Part shown: positions 9,456 to 21,684 of the stretch, piece by piece
Layout of the letters: every line of letters starts with the position of its first letter
Position numbering within the stretch: the first letter of the stretch is position 1
DNA from: Smittia aterrima
Taxonomy: Eukaryota; Arthropoda; Insecta; Diptera; Chironomidae
Assembly: GCA_033063855.1 (NCBI GenBank)
Contig: CP093831.1
Location: forward strand, 496,001-560,000
Reading direction: 5' to 3'
Length of the DNA: 64,000 nt
Notes under the pieces: model-generated
Seen by the model: only the letters and a program-made list of their open reading frames with translations
What the model was told of the DNA's origin: nothing
The model's database searches: none
Program-made: the position numbers and the translations under genes

Positions 9456-11642
9456 TTATTTACAGTAGCAGAATTTCCGAAGCTCAGGATTTTCTCTGTA
9501 AATACATCTTGCTTGGTCACCGTATTTATTTACTCGAGAAATATCGGAAATTCGAGAACTAAATTCGTTAGCAACGAAATCATAAAGAACGCTTGACTCA
9601 TAAATAGCTAGACTAGGTCTGGTGATTATTTTCACTTGGTACATGTCATTTGTGACCTTTGTGTTGGCAGAAAGGTCTGCAAGGAAGCCTGAAACGATAA
9701 TTTTAGTTGAAGATGAGCAATTACAATACGTTTATTAGACTGTACTCACCGTCGGTATCTTTATTCGACTTAAAATGAAGTAAACTTTTTTGAGGAATAA
9801 GCTTCGCTGACCATTTAATTTCGTCGAGATGAAGCTCTTCACAAATGTCACGATAATCTTTAGTAAATTTGTTGATCGTCTCGATTACAGCTTTCGATGC
9901 TCGAAGAACTTCTTCCGATGTCGTGTCGTTTAAGCTTTTCCACGATAGACACGAACACCAATGGGGTTCAATAAAAGCGTCTCCACACGAACGATGTTCT
10001 GGAACTCTATTGAACAACGAAATTGCTCGTGAGTGTGTAGGCTTCTTAATAGTTCCTTTCGTTTGAAGGTGAAGAATATCTTGTAATGTCTCGTGAACAT
10101 CAAAAGGTGTAGTGAGTCTATCGACATTTCTGTGGAAATTCTCGTATGCACCAGGATACTTTCGTTTAAATGATTCGGGAAACACAAAGCTGAAGAAAGG
10201 GAGTCTTTCCTCGAGTTTTCCCTGAAGTGTGTTACGAATTTCAGCAAATCTATTGCCATGATCAGACATCATAATGAGTACAGTATTGTTGAGAAGACCC
10301 GAAGTTTTTAATGATTTCAGCCAGTTTGTAATATCTTCGTCAGCAACGCCAACGAGATTAATCGAGTCGTGTGAAAGTTCTGCGTGAAAGCTAAAGATGA
10401 AACTTGGATTAGTATTGTTATACTTTTGGACAAAATCTTTGGTGTAGTCGAGCATGACTTGATGACGGGGTCTTGAGCCAACACAGAGTTTCTTGTAATT
10501 GCTGAGATCGCCTTCAATCGCTTGATAATAGGTTCGCATGTAATGATCAGTCGGTTGCTTATCGAAACCATTTAGGCGATAGCTAAATGTTCCAATCTTT
10601 GGCTGATCTTCATTAAAAGCTGTGACGTAGCCAGCTTTTTCATATTCTTTCCAGATCATTGGATAAGAGTTGACATAGTTCGATGAGAATTTTCGTTTCC
10701 TTGTTTCAGGCAATTCAAGTTCAGTGAATCCCGTGAGTATCGGAATAAGAGCTTGAGGTGTTCCATCTCCGACGATGTTGTAACCTTTTAAAACATCGGC
10801 TCGTAATATGTTCGTTAGATAATCGTAAGCTTTGGGGAGTTTTCTCAGGAAAGCATTGCGACTGATTGAATCAAAACCAATCATTAAAACATTTATGCCG
10901 TCGACACTTTTCTTCCGCTTCACGATCTCAACATCTTTTCTTATTCCTATTAGTGTTCCCTGCCATCTAAAAAAAGAAAAAAGATTATTCCACATCATGC
11001 AAAAAATCATTATCGTACCTGCTCCCATCCGGTGCCTTGCATTTGACACGAACAATGTCTGAATTTTGAAGCACATATTTTTTTGTTGAGCGAACTGTCG
11101 CACCGAACTCAATTTTGTAATCGTCTTTGCGAATAATATCAGTAAATTCACATGAGATCAATCCCCCTTTCAGATCAATTATATGTTTCTTAATCCAGCA
11201 TGTCGACAAGTAGCATGTGACCCAATCTTCATCAATTCCGCAATCAATTGGCGGTTCCTCTTTGATGAACTTCATCATTTCAGGCGCATCGTGAGGAAGG
11301 AAAGGAACTTTACATTTTCCTTGATTTGCAAGTGACCGGATCGATTCTTCGATGAGAGAGCTGATGATCGAAAAATAAATGGATCAGTTTCAATAAACAT
11401 GAATTGAGTTATTTAGTTGTCATTGTTGTGTATCAGTAATTAAGCTTGTTGATAGTTTCAATAAAGAACATTGAATTGCGCTCGCCCATTGTGATTAAGC
11501 ATAATTAAATATTCATTTCTTACATTTTCATTTTAATGTCGCCGTTCTCGCGTGCCTCGAGCACATAAGTCACAAAGAAGTAACTGCAAATGAACAAGAC
11601 GACCAACAAAAAGTTCCTCTTTATTCCCTTCTTGAACATCAT
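9456..11642 (-). CDS. DUF229 (alkaline-phosphatase-like) type II membrane protein
   Basis: Four minus-strand exons (11642-11524, 11360-11019, 10966-9750, 9688-9456) join in phases 2, 2 and 1 and give 636 aa. A short basic N terminus (MMFKKGIKRN) is followed by one hydrophobic segment at residues about 11-29 (FLLVVLFICSYFFVTYVL), a signal anchor. The lumenal or extracellular part has DUF229/sulfatase-fold motifs: VDGINVLMIGFDSISRNAF, GDGTPQALIPILTG, FHAELSHDSIN and MMSDHGNRF. Paired cysteines are abundant. DUF229 proteins are common in insects and nematodes; their substrate is unknown, though the fold suggests metal-dependent phospho- or sulfo-ester chemistry. Two ATGs lie in tandem at the start (11642 and 11639). 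Confidence 0.88.
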
Positions 11643-12930
11643 TTTCGATACCGGTGAACTCGTGGTCGCGTGAGTGGAATAAAAATCGATGAGTTGTTGC
11701 GTAAAGAGTTAATTTACATCACTCGTAGTAGCCTTCATGTGCTTCTGTGGAATAAGAACATTTTTTTTTAATCAAACAATATTTGTTACAACATCTATTT
11801 AGACATCTATCTTGTTTATTTACCAACGTAGCAAGATGATAATAATAACAAGTTACGGGACCAAAAAAACTTTCGTCTGCTCTTCGCAGTGTTTTCAGAG
11901 CTACTGATGAGTGCGCGAATGAGAGGGAAAAGTTTCGCGGAGAATCAAGAATTCTTCTTTATTGCTAAAACGGTTTTTTAATTAAACTGTTTTAAACCAC
12001 AGCTATTGGACTCTTATGATAATAACTTCACGACACATTTTATTCAAAACATTCGAAAACACCCTGAAAATCGATTTTTTTTTTCTTTGCGAAAAAAGTT
12101 GCAGAATTTTCTCTCATTCCACGATTTATATTTACTCGATTATCTTCACAAAAACAAAATGAAAACAACAAACTCGAACCAGAACATCGAATACTCACAT
12201 TCATCTGTGATTTTGATTAGCGTTCTGCTTGATGAATGCTTCACAAAACTTTATGTGCAAATTCAAGGCGCACGAAGAAAATTTTAGAGGAAAAAAGAAA
12301 ATAAATTCGCCGCGAATTTCAAACTGAACTCAGAGCATCCTGCGTCGAGACGATTGTGTTATTTTTAGACTAACCATCTGGAAAATAAGAAGAATGTTCA
12401 ACGACTCGGTAGTCAACCCTTCGTTTTTTACTCGTTCTCAGCAAGTTAGATATGTCGCACAAAAAAAATATTAAACAAGATATTGGAACAGCTCTGTTGC
12501 ATGAAATGATCTTCAATTTTTGTTTGCTTAGGGAGACATTTATTCTTACATAATGTAAATTGCATTTATATGTGGTGATTTTCGATTTAATTTAAAAATT
12601 GTACCTGTATCATTTTTGTGTAATCTCGCTTAAAACGAAACATGCAATATGATCATCATAATATCTAATTTGATCTTTAGACTCTGATGTATGTTAATTT
12701 TGAGCATGTAGTTGTATCCATTCTAATCGAAATGTGGAGTCTAATTTTTGTGTTTTATACTCGAGTTGACATTGTATTAATTTTGTTTATTTGACATTTT
12801 CAACTTTTAAAAATGTATATTTTATTCGAAAGTATTATTATATACAAAATATTTGTTATTCTATTTAAGCAACATGTTAAATTGAAGACAAATTGAAGCA
12901 AGAAAGTTTTATTATTTATCATATTATATT
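11643..12930. other. Noncoding AT-rich gap between the DUF229 and rolling-stone-like genes
   Basis: About 1.3 kb without a supportable gene. It should hold the DUF229 promoter and 5' UTR near 11.65-11.9 kb and the 3' UTR of the rolling-stone-like gene near 12.9 kb. The longest open frame (12006-12287, +) lacks an ATG at its start and has no recognisable domain. Poly-A and poly-T runs are frequent. Confidence 0.5.
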
Positions 12931-13785
12931 TTAAACGATATTTTTTTCAACCAATGTGACAGCTGCGACTTTTCGTGATTTGAACTTTTTGTGGAGCTTT
13001 ACTCGAATTGTTGCCAAACCTGTCAGAGTAAAGTGCATGAAGACAAGGAAAAGAAGTATTGCTGAAGAAAAAAGCACTGCTCCCATCGGATTTTGTTTCC
13101 AATCTATGACAGAATAAATAAAGTTGTTGTAGTCTCTGTCTGTTCCGCCGAGAAGTGTATAGGGAAGACTGAAGATATGAACATAAAATATTCCGAGGCC
13201 CAAAGGATATACAAAATGTCCAAAACGTGGTGGATGAGCATTAACGAAGATATCGAAAAAGAGGACTATTCCATTTCCAGCGTGTGTCAAAGCATCATTT
13301 AGTCCTTTGTCCCTTGCTGTGTAAATCAACGGCCAATAAACCAGTGACAGAGTTATACAGATAACGGTAGATAAGTTCGAGAGAAGCCAGTAAAATTTAA
13401 ACGATGTTTTCATGTTGCGGTTCTCATCATCAAACTTTATCTTTTGTTGATAAAATAAAGCAACAAGAATAGCTCCAAATACCGAGGAAAATGTGTTTAA
13501 AACTACATTCCAGTTGGTTAAGTAGATTGCAAAATGACTCAATTGTTTACATTCTGCTGCCGTGGAAAGAGAAAGTATGAGCACGGCGATAAAGTAACAT
13601 GCTAGCACAACGCGATAAATTAAATACTTCGCTGATGGTTTGAAGTGATTTTGCCACTAAAACAGATCATGAATAAATAGACTCTAAACACTTAACTCAT
13701 AAAACTGTGAACTCACTTGTGATGTAACAAAAAGCTCAGAAGCTTCGCAAGCAAAACCAAAATTCAACCGGTTTGGACGAGTCAT
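12931..13785 (-). CDS. Rolling-stone-like multipass membrane protein
   Basis: Two minus-strand exons (13785-13717, 13656-12931), phase 0, give 264 aa. After a 23-aa cytosolic start the protein has about six hydrophobic segments (around LACYFIAVLILSLS, LTNWNVVLNTFSSVFGAIL, YWLLSNLSTVICITLSLVYW, LFFDIFVNAHP, YPLGLGIFYVHIFSLPYTL, VLFSSAILLFLVFMHF). YLTNW, HAGNGIVLFFDI, FGHFVYP and GGTDRD...IYSVIDWK match the rolling stone family. Drosophila rolling stone is needed for myoblast fusion, but insects carry several paralogues and this copy cannot be assigned to one. The C-terminal tail is basic. Confidence 0.82.
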
Positions 13786-14094
13786 CGCTTAAAACTGTTA
13801 CTTCTTCTTTGTCTTTCTCTCTGTGATTATTTAAAAACTCTCTTTGGCTTATAAAGCTCGTTGATGACGTAAAATAATTAAGACGGAAAGCTCATAGCGT
13901 TGAATCAATTGAAAATACTCAGAAGTAATGAAAAATTATTATTTGTTTTTTTCTTCTGAAAAACTACGACTGTTTTAAACAATTCGAACTTTCGAAGCAG
14001 ATGCTTGAACACTTACCATAAATTTATAAATGTCAATGACACGTGATTAATTTTTTAAACATATTTTAATATCTCTTTCGTATCTATTTGATCC
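13786..14094. other. Short noncoding gap
   Basis: 309 bp between the rolling-stone-like start codon and the 3' end of the giant zinc-finger gene. It would hold the promoter of the first and the 3' UTR of the second. No other structure seen. Confidence 0.4.
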
Positions 14095-17000
14095 TTAACT
14101 TATCGGATAGTAATTAAAGAACTTTGATGGCTTCACATCGAGATTTAGAAGAGATTCTGAGCACTTTTGTTTATGCGCTTCAAGTGAGTGCGAAACTTTA
14201 AAGCTCTTGTTGCAGTAACAACACCGAAACGGTCGTTCCTCGGGATGTATGCTGTCTTCATGTTGACGAAGCTTTGCTGCGGTTGCGTTTTGTAATCCGC
14301 AAAGCTTGCAATCGTACGCTTTCGCTTCATGGGTTTTCAGATGACTGACATAATTTGCTTTGTGGGCGAAAGCTTTCTGACAATGCTCACATTTGTACGG
14401 TCGTTCTAAGAAAGAAAAATATTTAGAACAAATCAAAAATCAACAGATAACGCACACACCTTTCGTATGAACTCGCTCGTGAAGCATTCGATCTCGAGCG
14501 ACTCGGAACTTTTTTTCGCAAAAGCGACAAGCAAAGTCGAAACGATTCTCATGGCCCATTTTATGATGTAGGAAAGGCGCAATGAACTTATACGATTTTC
14601 CACAGATCTAATAAAATAAATATAAATAAATGTATTTGTTTTTCTTCTATGTTTAACTCCTTACGTCACACATGTAGTAATCGCCCGGGAAATGTTTACG
14701 CATGTGAATTAACAGCTGAGCTTTTGTTGATAGTCGATGAGAGCAAACATCACAGACAAATTGTCTGAGAACTTCTTCTATTTTTCGATGAGACTCACTG
14801 TGAATAAATAGCGACGATTCGTCTGGGAAGTTGCAACCACAAATGAGGCAGATGAAACACCCGACATGCGTTTCAATATGCAATTTGTATTCTTCGAAGA
14901 ATTGAAAGTCACTATTGCACAAATGACATGTTCGCATTTTGATTTTTCCATTCCGATGAACTTGAAAAAAAGAGTTAATAAAATAATCAAGTCTCAAAAA
15001 AAAATCACTCACCTTGGCCCCAATGTTTTGACTTTTTGTACTTTGATTCAAACTTTTCCTTGCATAATTTGCATTCGAAATTCATTCCCCACTTGACTCC
15101 TTCGTGTACCATCTTTTTATGTGAGTACAGCACCTTTCGAGAAGAGCAAATCTTTTCACAAACATCGCAAGTCACTTCTTCGACAGGTCTCGTCTTTTTA
15201 ACTAAAGCGTGAATGTTATTGTAGTGCTCGTTGACGTCGTACTTTGATCGAAATGCTTTATCACATCCCTCAGCTGGGCAGTTGAAATCTCGTCTATCTT
15301 CGTGAATTGCACGAATATGTCGATCCATCGAGCGTTGAAATGAGAAACTTCTGTTACAAATTGGACATGTGAATTGAGGTTCTGTGTTGTGAACGCTTGC
15401 TTCGTGAATTTGAAGGTACTTGACTTTCTTAAAAACTTTATTGCAAATTTGACACGTTCGTAGAATTTTGTCTCCCTTGTTATGAGTTCCAATTTGATGT
15501 TGCTTTAGTTCATAGCTGCTTCGGAATTTCTTTTCGCATCCTGACTCTTCACAAGCGAACCTACTTATATCTTCATGAACTCCTTTAATATGGCGTCCCA
15601 ATGAGGATTTGAAAGAAAAAGTTCTCGGGCATTGCGAACAGGCGAATGACTCGTTTGAATGAAAAGCTTGATTATGTAGGAGGAAGTATCGAACCTTCTT
15701 GAATAATTTGTTAGGCACACATACCTCACAAATAATATTTTGTTCTGTTTCGTCAGCTTCAACGTTACTATCGGCATCGTCTAAGTGCTGTCGATCGAGA
15801 TGGCTATCGAGAAGATCTTGAGTAGGAAATGACATTTCGCACAAGTCGCAAACAATTTGAGATTGCAATTCAATATTTTGTTCTTCTGTTTCTTCATCTG
15901 TTTCTTCATAAACCTCTGGATGCTTGAGTCTTAGATGACGAAGACGTTGCGCTCGATACACAAAAGTCTCGTCGCAAGAATCAACGGTGCACTTCAAAGC
16001 TTTATTTGATTTTCCATGTACGGTTCTGTAATGGGATTGGAAATATCTTTTAGCTTTAAACGTCCGAGGGCAAAGTTTGCACTTGTATCGTTTTAACAGT
16101 TGAACTTCTGGTTCACTTTCATCAAGAAGTACTTCAGGATTAGTCATCAAATCTTGATTTTCATTTTTTTCGTCATTGTCGCTATCAGGGAAAATTTCGT
16201 CAGCACCCGAATTATCTATTGTTTCTTCCTTAAGCTCATCCATTGGCTTATCAGGTTTTAATATCAACTCAAACTCTTCATTCACTGTCTCTTCTGGTTC
16301 GTCCTTAATCAGTAAATCAATTGGTTCCCCTGAATCAGATTGCAACACTTCAGGAACAAACTTTGAAACTGATTCGTCTGATCCATATTCATCTAGAAAA
16401 GGGGGCTCTTGTTTGATCTCTATGGATTCAATATCTTCTGACACTAAGAAAACTTGTTCCATTGTATCAACTGCGTTTGTTGGAACATTTTCTGGTAGAC
16501 TTTCGTTAAGCTTCTTTTGCTGATTTATTAGACATGTTTCTTCATGCGCTGTTAATCCCCATTTAGTTGAAAGAACTTTCTCGCAAGAATTACAAGGAAA
16601 ACAATCTTTGGCATCCGATTGGCGAGTTCTTGGTGCTTCAGGCTCATTGCGATCTATTCTCATCTCATCATTATGGGACTTCTCGATGTGTCTGCGAAGA
16701 TTTGATTTCTCTCCGAACATTCTTGGGCAAAAATCACACAAGAGATTTCTTTTTCTTTCGTGAATCAGAAGCTTGTGCCTCTTTAAAGCCGCTTTTGAGT
16801 TTACGACTTTCTTGCAAATTCCACATCGCATCCGCTTTTTCTTATCGTCAAAAACTTCCTGATCGTCAGTGACTTGTGCAGGGTCAGGTTCTTGAAATGC
16901 AGGCTTAAAATGGATTTTGTGGTGTCTTTGAAGTTGAGCTTTTTCACCAAAACTTTTATCACATAAATCACATGCCCAGAATCTCATTTTCTGATGAACT

Positions 17001-17726
17001 GTCACGATATGTCTATCCAAACCCGACTTCTTTCCGAAGGCTTTTTCACAGAGATTGCATATGTGCGTCCGAATCTTTTGATGAACCTATGAACAAAATT
17101 TCATTCCTTCAATTCCATCTTCATTTCATTTTTCCTTCTACTCACCATTTGAATGTGAGATCGTAAGTTAACAAATATCTTGTCACATTCTACGCATTTT
17201 TGTGGTCCTTTGACGCTAAAGAATTTAAAAAGTACTGAATCAGTACAAAATAAGTTATTGAAAAAAGTGATTCAAAACCTGTGTGTTCTTAAGTGAGTGT
17301 TGAAGTTGCTTCTCGTTTTGAAGAATTGTCCACAAATTGAGCAATGAAATGGATCGCGCGCTTTATCATGGACACGTTGATGTTGGATCAAATCAATCTT
17401 CGTTTTATAGTTCTTAGGACATTCTGTACAAAGCCATGGTCGTTCTGTTCCGTGATGAGCCATATGATACTTGAAGTTAGAAATATCTAAAAGAAAAAGA
17501 TACGTAATTAAAGAAAATTTCATTTCTTTGAAAATTAAAGTAAATGTAACTTACTTGTAAAGGCTTTAAAGCATATCTTGCAAATTTCAACCCTCTTTTC
17601 TTTATGAGTCCGTAAGTGTCTGTCGTAATCGATTCTCGGCACTGAGTTCCCACAGATTTCGCAAACAATTTGTAAAACATTTTCAGCTGAGCACTGCTCC
17701 GCAGCGACGAATGAGCTTTGATACAT
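14095..17726 (-). CDS. Giant multi-C2H2 zinc-finger protein
   Basis: Seven minus-strand exons (17726-17555, 17486-17279, 17215-17146, 17086-15013, 14960-14665, 14607-14460, 14405-14095) keep one frame and give 1092 aa. By my count it has about 29 C2H2-type units, several with the CxxxxC spacing (for example CPAEGCDKAF). They are arranged as an N-terminal block, an acidic linker within exon 4 rich in Glu/Asp (about 15.9-16.5 kb) and a second long array. Linkers are mostly not TGEKP, so DNA binding by every finger is doubtful; some units are degenerate (ending in cysteine). A nuclear transcription or chromatin regulator is likely, but no orthologue was recognised. It is head to head with the ZAD gene, 225 bp apart. 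Confidence 0.85.
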
Positions 17727-17951
17727 TTCGCTGATACTTCAATTCTATGTTCTTTAGGCTTAAATTTATGATATTTGAATTATTTTAATTTCGCGATTCA
17801 AAAGTAAACAGTGTTCATTAAAACAAATTATTCGTGTTCACAAATTTTACATGTCCCTGTCGAGTAGAACTAATCGAAATCGCCGAGTTTGTTTACATTT
17901 ATTTTGAATTTATTTTTTAATTGAAAACAGAGTCACGGTCCCTGGAAAGCT
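17727..17951. promoter_or_regulatory. Divergent intergenic promoter of two zinc-finger genes
   Basis: 225 bp between the start codons of the giant C2H2 gene (-) and the ZAD-C2H2 gene (+). Both promoters must sit here. No specific element identified. Confidence 0.45.
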
Positions 17952-19680
17952 ATGTCTAACGAAACTATTGACATAAGCAATAATTGCAGTATGATTATGT
18001 AAAAATAGCTTGGATTGACTAATGCTAAAAATATTTTTTTTTATTTTAGAAACTTTTGAAATGAATGAAGACGCAATTCTCAGTATAATAGGGCTCAGGC
18101 ACGAATACTCAAAAACTCATACCACGGATGAAAGTTGGATGTAAGCATATCATTTTGTTAACGTCAATATTCTAATCCCAATTGTTTTTTTTAGTAAAAT
18201 ATCAGATGAATTAAATATTCCGATCGACCTCTGCCGAATTAGTTTTAGCAAAGCAATAAGTGGATACAAAAGCCATCAAGAAATTGTTGATTCAAAGATC
18301 TTTCAACTTATCAGAAGCCTTGAAACAGATTTAGTTTTTAATTATTGTCTCGAAAACTTTAGTGAATTGTGTCGGTTTTGTCTTAAACTGAAGGAAGAGG
18401 GTACAGTCTCGACAATTCTCGATGATTCGACAGAAGAAATGCTTGCCCAAAGCAATGATTTGATCGAAAGGATTCATTTTACACTATATGACAATGTAAG
18501 CTTTTCTTTCAAATCGGCTGAATAATATCTAATTATTTTATTTAGATTCTAGAGAAAGTTGACTTCAAGTTAAGCAATTTAATCTGCGTCGATTGCAATT
18601 CGAAGATAGAGGACTTCTATAAATTTAAAAAGAAATGTGATCTTAATGCAGAAGTACTGATGCAGGTAAAGAATGAATTAGACAAGATGCTTACACACTC
18701 AGAAGGAGATCCTTCAATGGAAGAGCTGATAAAAGAGTCAAATGTTTATGAGGAAATGGAAAATGAAGACGACGAGACAACTCAGGATTCCAATGATAGC
18801 TTAGATGAAGATGATGAAATGGAGCCATCAGATTCGAATGAAGCAACTAATAAGTGTGATGAAGTGAAGTCAAAAGAGAAAAGAAAACGAGACAGAAAGT
18901 CTTACAAGGGAAAGAACTCTCAGTGCCCTATTTGTGGAAAACTCGTAAAGGGAATCCAAATGCATATGTTGATTCACAGTGGAGAACGTCGTCATAAATG
19001 CAGTTACTGCTGTAAAAGTTTTACCCAATCAGGTCAACTTAAACGACATATTAACTCACATCTAAACATTCGAAACTATAAATGTCCTGAGCCTGGTTGC
19101 GATCGAACTTTTGTTGATCCGTCGTCTGTAACAAAACATTTGGTGGTTCACAATAAGGAAGACAGGAAGTTCCAGTGCAGTCTTTGTGGCTCGCGATTTA
19201 ATAGACTTGGAGCTTTGCGTTACCATGAAAAAACACATCGTCAGGAACGAAATCATTCTTGTGATATTTGCAAGAAAAGCTTTTTAGCCAAATACGATTT
19301 GACCAAACATATTCGAACTCACACTGGTGAGAAACCGTGAGTTTTGCCATACTAAAACTTAAAAAGAGTATTTGATTTAAACTAAATCTATTTTCAGATA
19401 TTCGTGCAAATATTGCGATAAAAAATTTAGCATTTCAAAGAACGCCAAAGTTCATCTTCGAGTTCATACAAAGGAGAAACCCTATTCCTGTAATTTTTGT
19501 GACCTTTCCTTTGCCTACCGTTCAAGTATGAAGAATCATCTCATGAAAATCCATAATCAAGCTGATATCTCTAGTCTTCCTCTGATGCAATCTACAAACA
19601 TCGCCTCACGACTCGATTCAGATCAGAATGAACCGGAAACTCAGCAAGCTGTCGACAGTGACGACCGTCAACATAATTAA
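17952..19680 (+). CDS. ZAD-type C2H2 zinc-finger protein
   Basis: Five exons (17952-17988, 18050-18140, 18195-18495, 18546-19336, 19398-19680) close in frame and give 500 aa. The N-terminal 70-80 residues look helical and MADF/SANT-like (DESWIKISDELNIPIDLCR). Next comes a zinc-associated domain with CRFC and ICVDC cysteine pairs, an acidic linker (about 18.7-18.85 kb) and seven C2H2 fingers. One has the classic HTGEKPYSC linker, split by the last intron. ZAD proteins are an arthropod-specific, rapidly expanding class of nuclear DNA-binding proteins, in which ZAD mediates dimerisation. A specific orthologue was not recognised. Confidence 0.85.
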
Positions 19681-19901
19681 ATTATTTTAAATGTAAAACC
19701 AAATATTTCCGATAAAGTTTGTTGACTTCTTGCTTTATTCTTTATAATCGAATGGAGTTTGAAATATTTTTTCCTGTCCAAAGGTTTCATACATTTTAAG
19801 AAAAAAGAAAAGATGACGACATACTTTTAAACAAATGATTATATCAGCCACCGAAATCTTTTTTCTTTTGCCATTAGATTAAAAAGTCTGTCCGAAGATA
19901 T

Positions 19902-21262
19902 TTAAATCGGGACAATCTTGTTGAATGACTTTACGTAAGCTTCATGAACTTTACGAATGAATTCTGGATCAGTTTCCAACATGTAGTTTAGAGCTTGAAT
20001 CAATTGATTTTTCGTCAAAGGCTCCAAACGAATATTTTGCTGTACGGAAACAGAAACATTTTCTTTCGCTTCAACCACTGACGGCTTACTAGCTTGAAAC
20101 ATTGCTGGAGTTATCAAAGCTGCTGGCTTGCTTGATCCTTGACTCTGTTGTCGTTGAAGTGTCACATTTGGTTGTGGAGATACTGAAGAACTTTGCTGCT
20201 GATGTTGTGCAACCGAATTGAGCAAATTATTGAATTCCGACTTGATCATTTTTGGCTCTGTCAATTAAAATTACATTACAAATCACACTTGCAAATCGCA
20301 TGATTCATAATACATACCAATTTTTTGCTGCGGTGGCGATGATGACACGCGATGCTGCTTCTCGATTTCATCAAGAGTTTGCACCGGTTGAGCTAAAGGA
20401 TGATTCGAAATAAAAGGTTTGGTTTGAGATGGAATCATTTGTCCGTCGTTTTTAGTCGGAACACCATTTGGTATCTGAGCAGCTGCAAAGAAGTTAACGA
20501 CATTCGGTGACGTTATGTCGGGCATAGCGTTAGACATTTGTTTCATGAGTGGTTGATGATGAGGAGGTTGCTGCTGCTGAGGAGGCGAAGGTTTGTTTAG
20601 TTGCATGCCGGCAAAGTTTTGGTTAAGCTGAGAGCTTTCCGGGAAACCAGATTTATTAAAGTCTTCTTGAGCCTTGCTTAGCATGGAGAAAATGTCCACA
20701 TCGCGCTGCTGGACTCCACCTCCATTTTGACCTTTTACAAATACTTGATGATGTTGCATTTGAGGAGCGACTGGTTGATGATTACTTTTGTTATTTCCAT
20801 GGTCGGTAGGCCGAACATTGTTGCACTTCTTTATCAGTCTTTCCAACAAAGCATGTACACGAATGCAATCCTCCTCACAATAAAACCAAAAGCCCGAAAT
20901 AGCTGAACGCTGATTTCTATATAGTAAGAATGGCTTCTGTTGTTGCAATTCGATGTGCTTGGTAATCGGCTCAACGAGTGAATTTGTATTCAAGCGGTTG
21001 TTGATGAAAATGCTATTAAAAGGTTCAGCAACACGCGAGTAGACGAAAAAGGAGCCTAAGAAAAAATTAATTGCTGAACTTCCTTATATTTGCTCAAATT
21101 GCGAAACCTACCTTCAATTTCAGATTTTTCCCATTCATTTCTGTCGTTTGCAAACTTATAGAAAGCAACATGAGGACTTGAAGCCAATATTTCTTTTGCG
21201 TAGGGGTCCACGTTTTGAATGGCCACAAGATTCATCCGTAATTTAGCTGATTCCTCGCTCAT
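19902..21262 (-). CDS. Dcp1: mRNA-decapping enzyme 1 (Dcp1)
   Basis: Three minus-strand exons (21262-21112, 21055-20318, 20257-19902), both joins phase 1, give 414 aa. The EVH1 domain fills the N terminus (NLVAIQNVDPYAKEIL, EWEKSEIEGSFFVYSR, NRLNTNSLVEPI, KPFLLYRNQRSAISGFWFY). A Gln/Pro-rich middle follows, then the C-terminal trimerisation helix (TKNQLIQALNYMLETDPEFI). Dcp1 activates Dcp2 to remove the 5' cap in cytoplasmic P-bodies. A further in-frame ATG lies at 21334. I prefer 21262 because its AAAATG context is stronger and the protein then starts where family members do. Confidence 0.93.
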
Positions 21263-21684
21263 TTTAATAAAATTCTTGCTGTTGATTTTCACTTGTGTTT
21301 GCGCTTTTGAAATAGATTTAACAAGGGGGGACATAAAAAGTGAACTTGAGCCGAAGTGACATCTGGCCGAATTTTCGTCGACTCTGTAATTTTGGCAAAG
21401 CGATTAGCTTGACAACTTCATTAGAGCAAGCAAGGTAAAGAATAGGCTTCAAATTTTATCAATTTTTTACAAATTCAATTGCTGAAACATCTTTTTTTTA
21501 TATATTTAAGCCTCACACTTTTTAAGTTAAAAACGCTTTAAGGTCAAAGTATCCGAAGTGTTCGAACGCTGTTTGTTACCCCGACAAGAAGAATTTCAAC
21601 CAATCAGAAAATACCACACAAAAACTTCAATTCGAGTAACAAACTTCCTTAAAAAGTAACTTCTTAAAATAAATTAGGATAAAC
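21263..21684. promoter_or_regulatory. Divergent intergenic promoter (Dcp1 / DNAJB11)
   Basis: 422 bp between outward-facing start codons. It contains the 5' UTRs of both genes; no TATA box was recognised with confidence. Confidence 0.4.

Noticed and set aside
12006..12287. 93-codon open frame in the gap after the DUF229 gene
   Set aside because: It begins with TTG rather than ATG, shows no domain, and its codons follow the AT-rich background.
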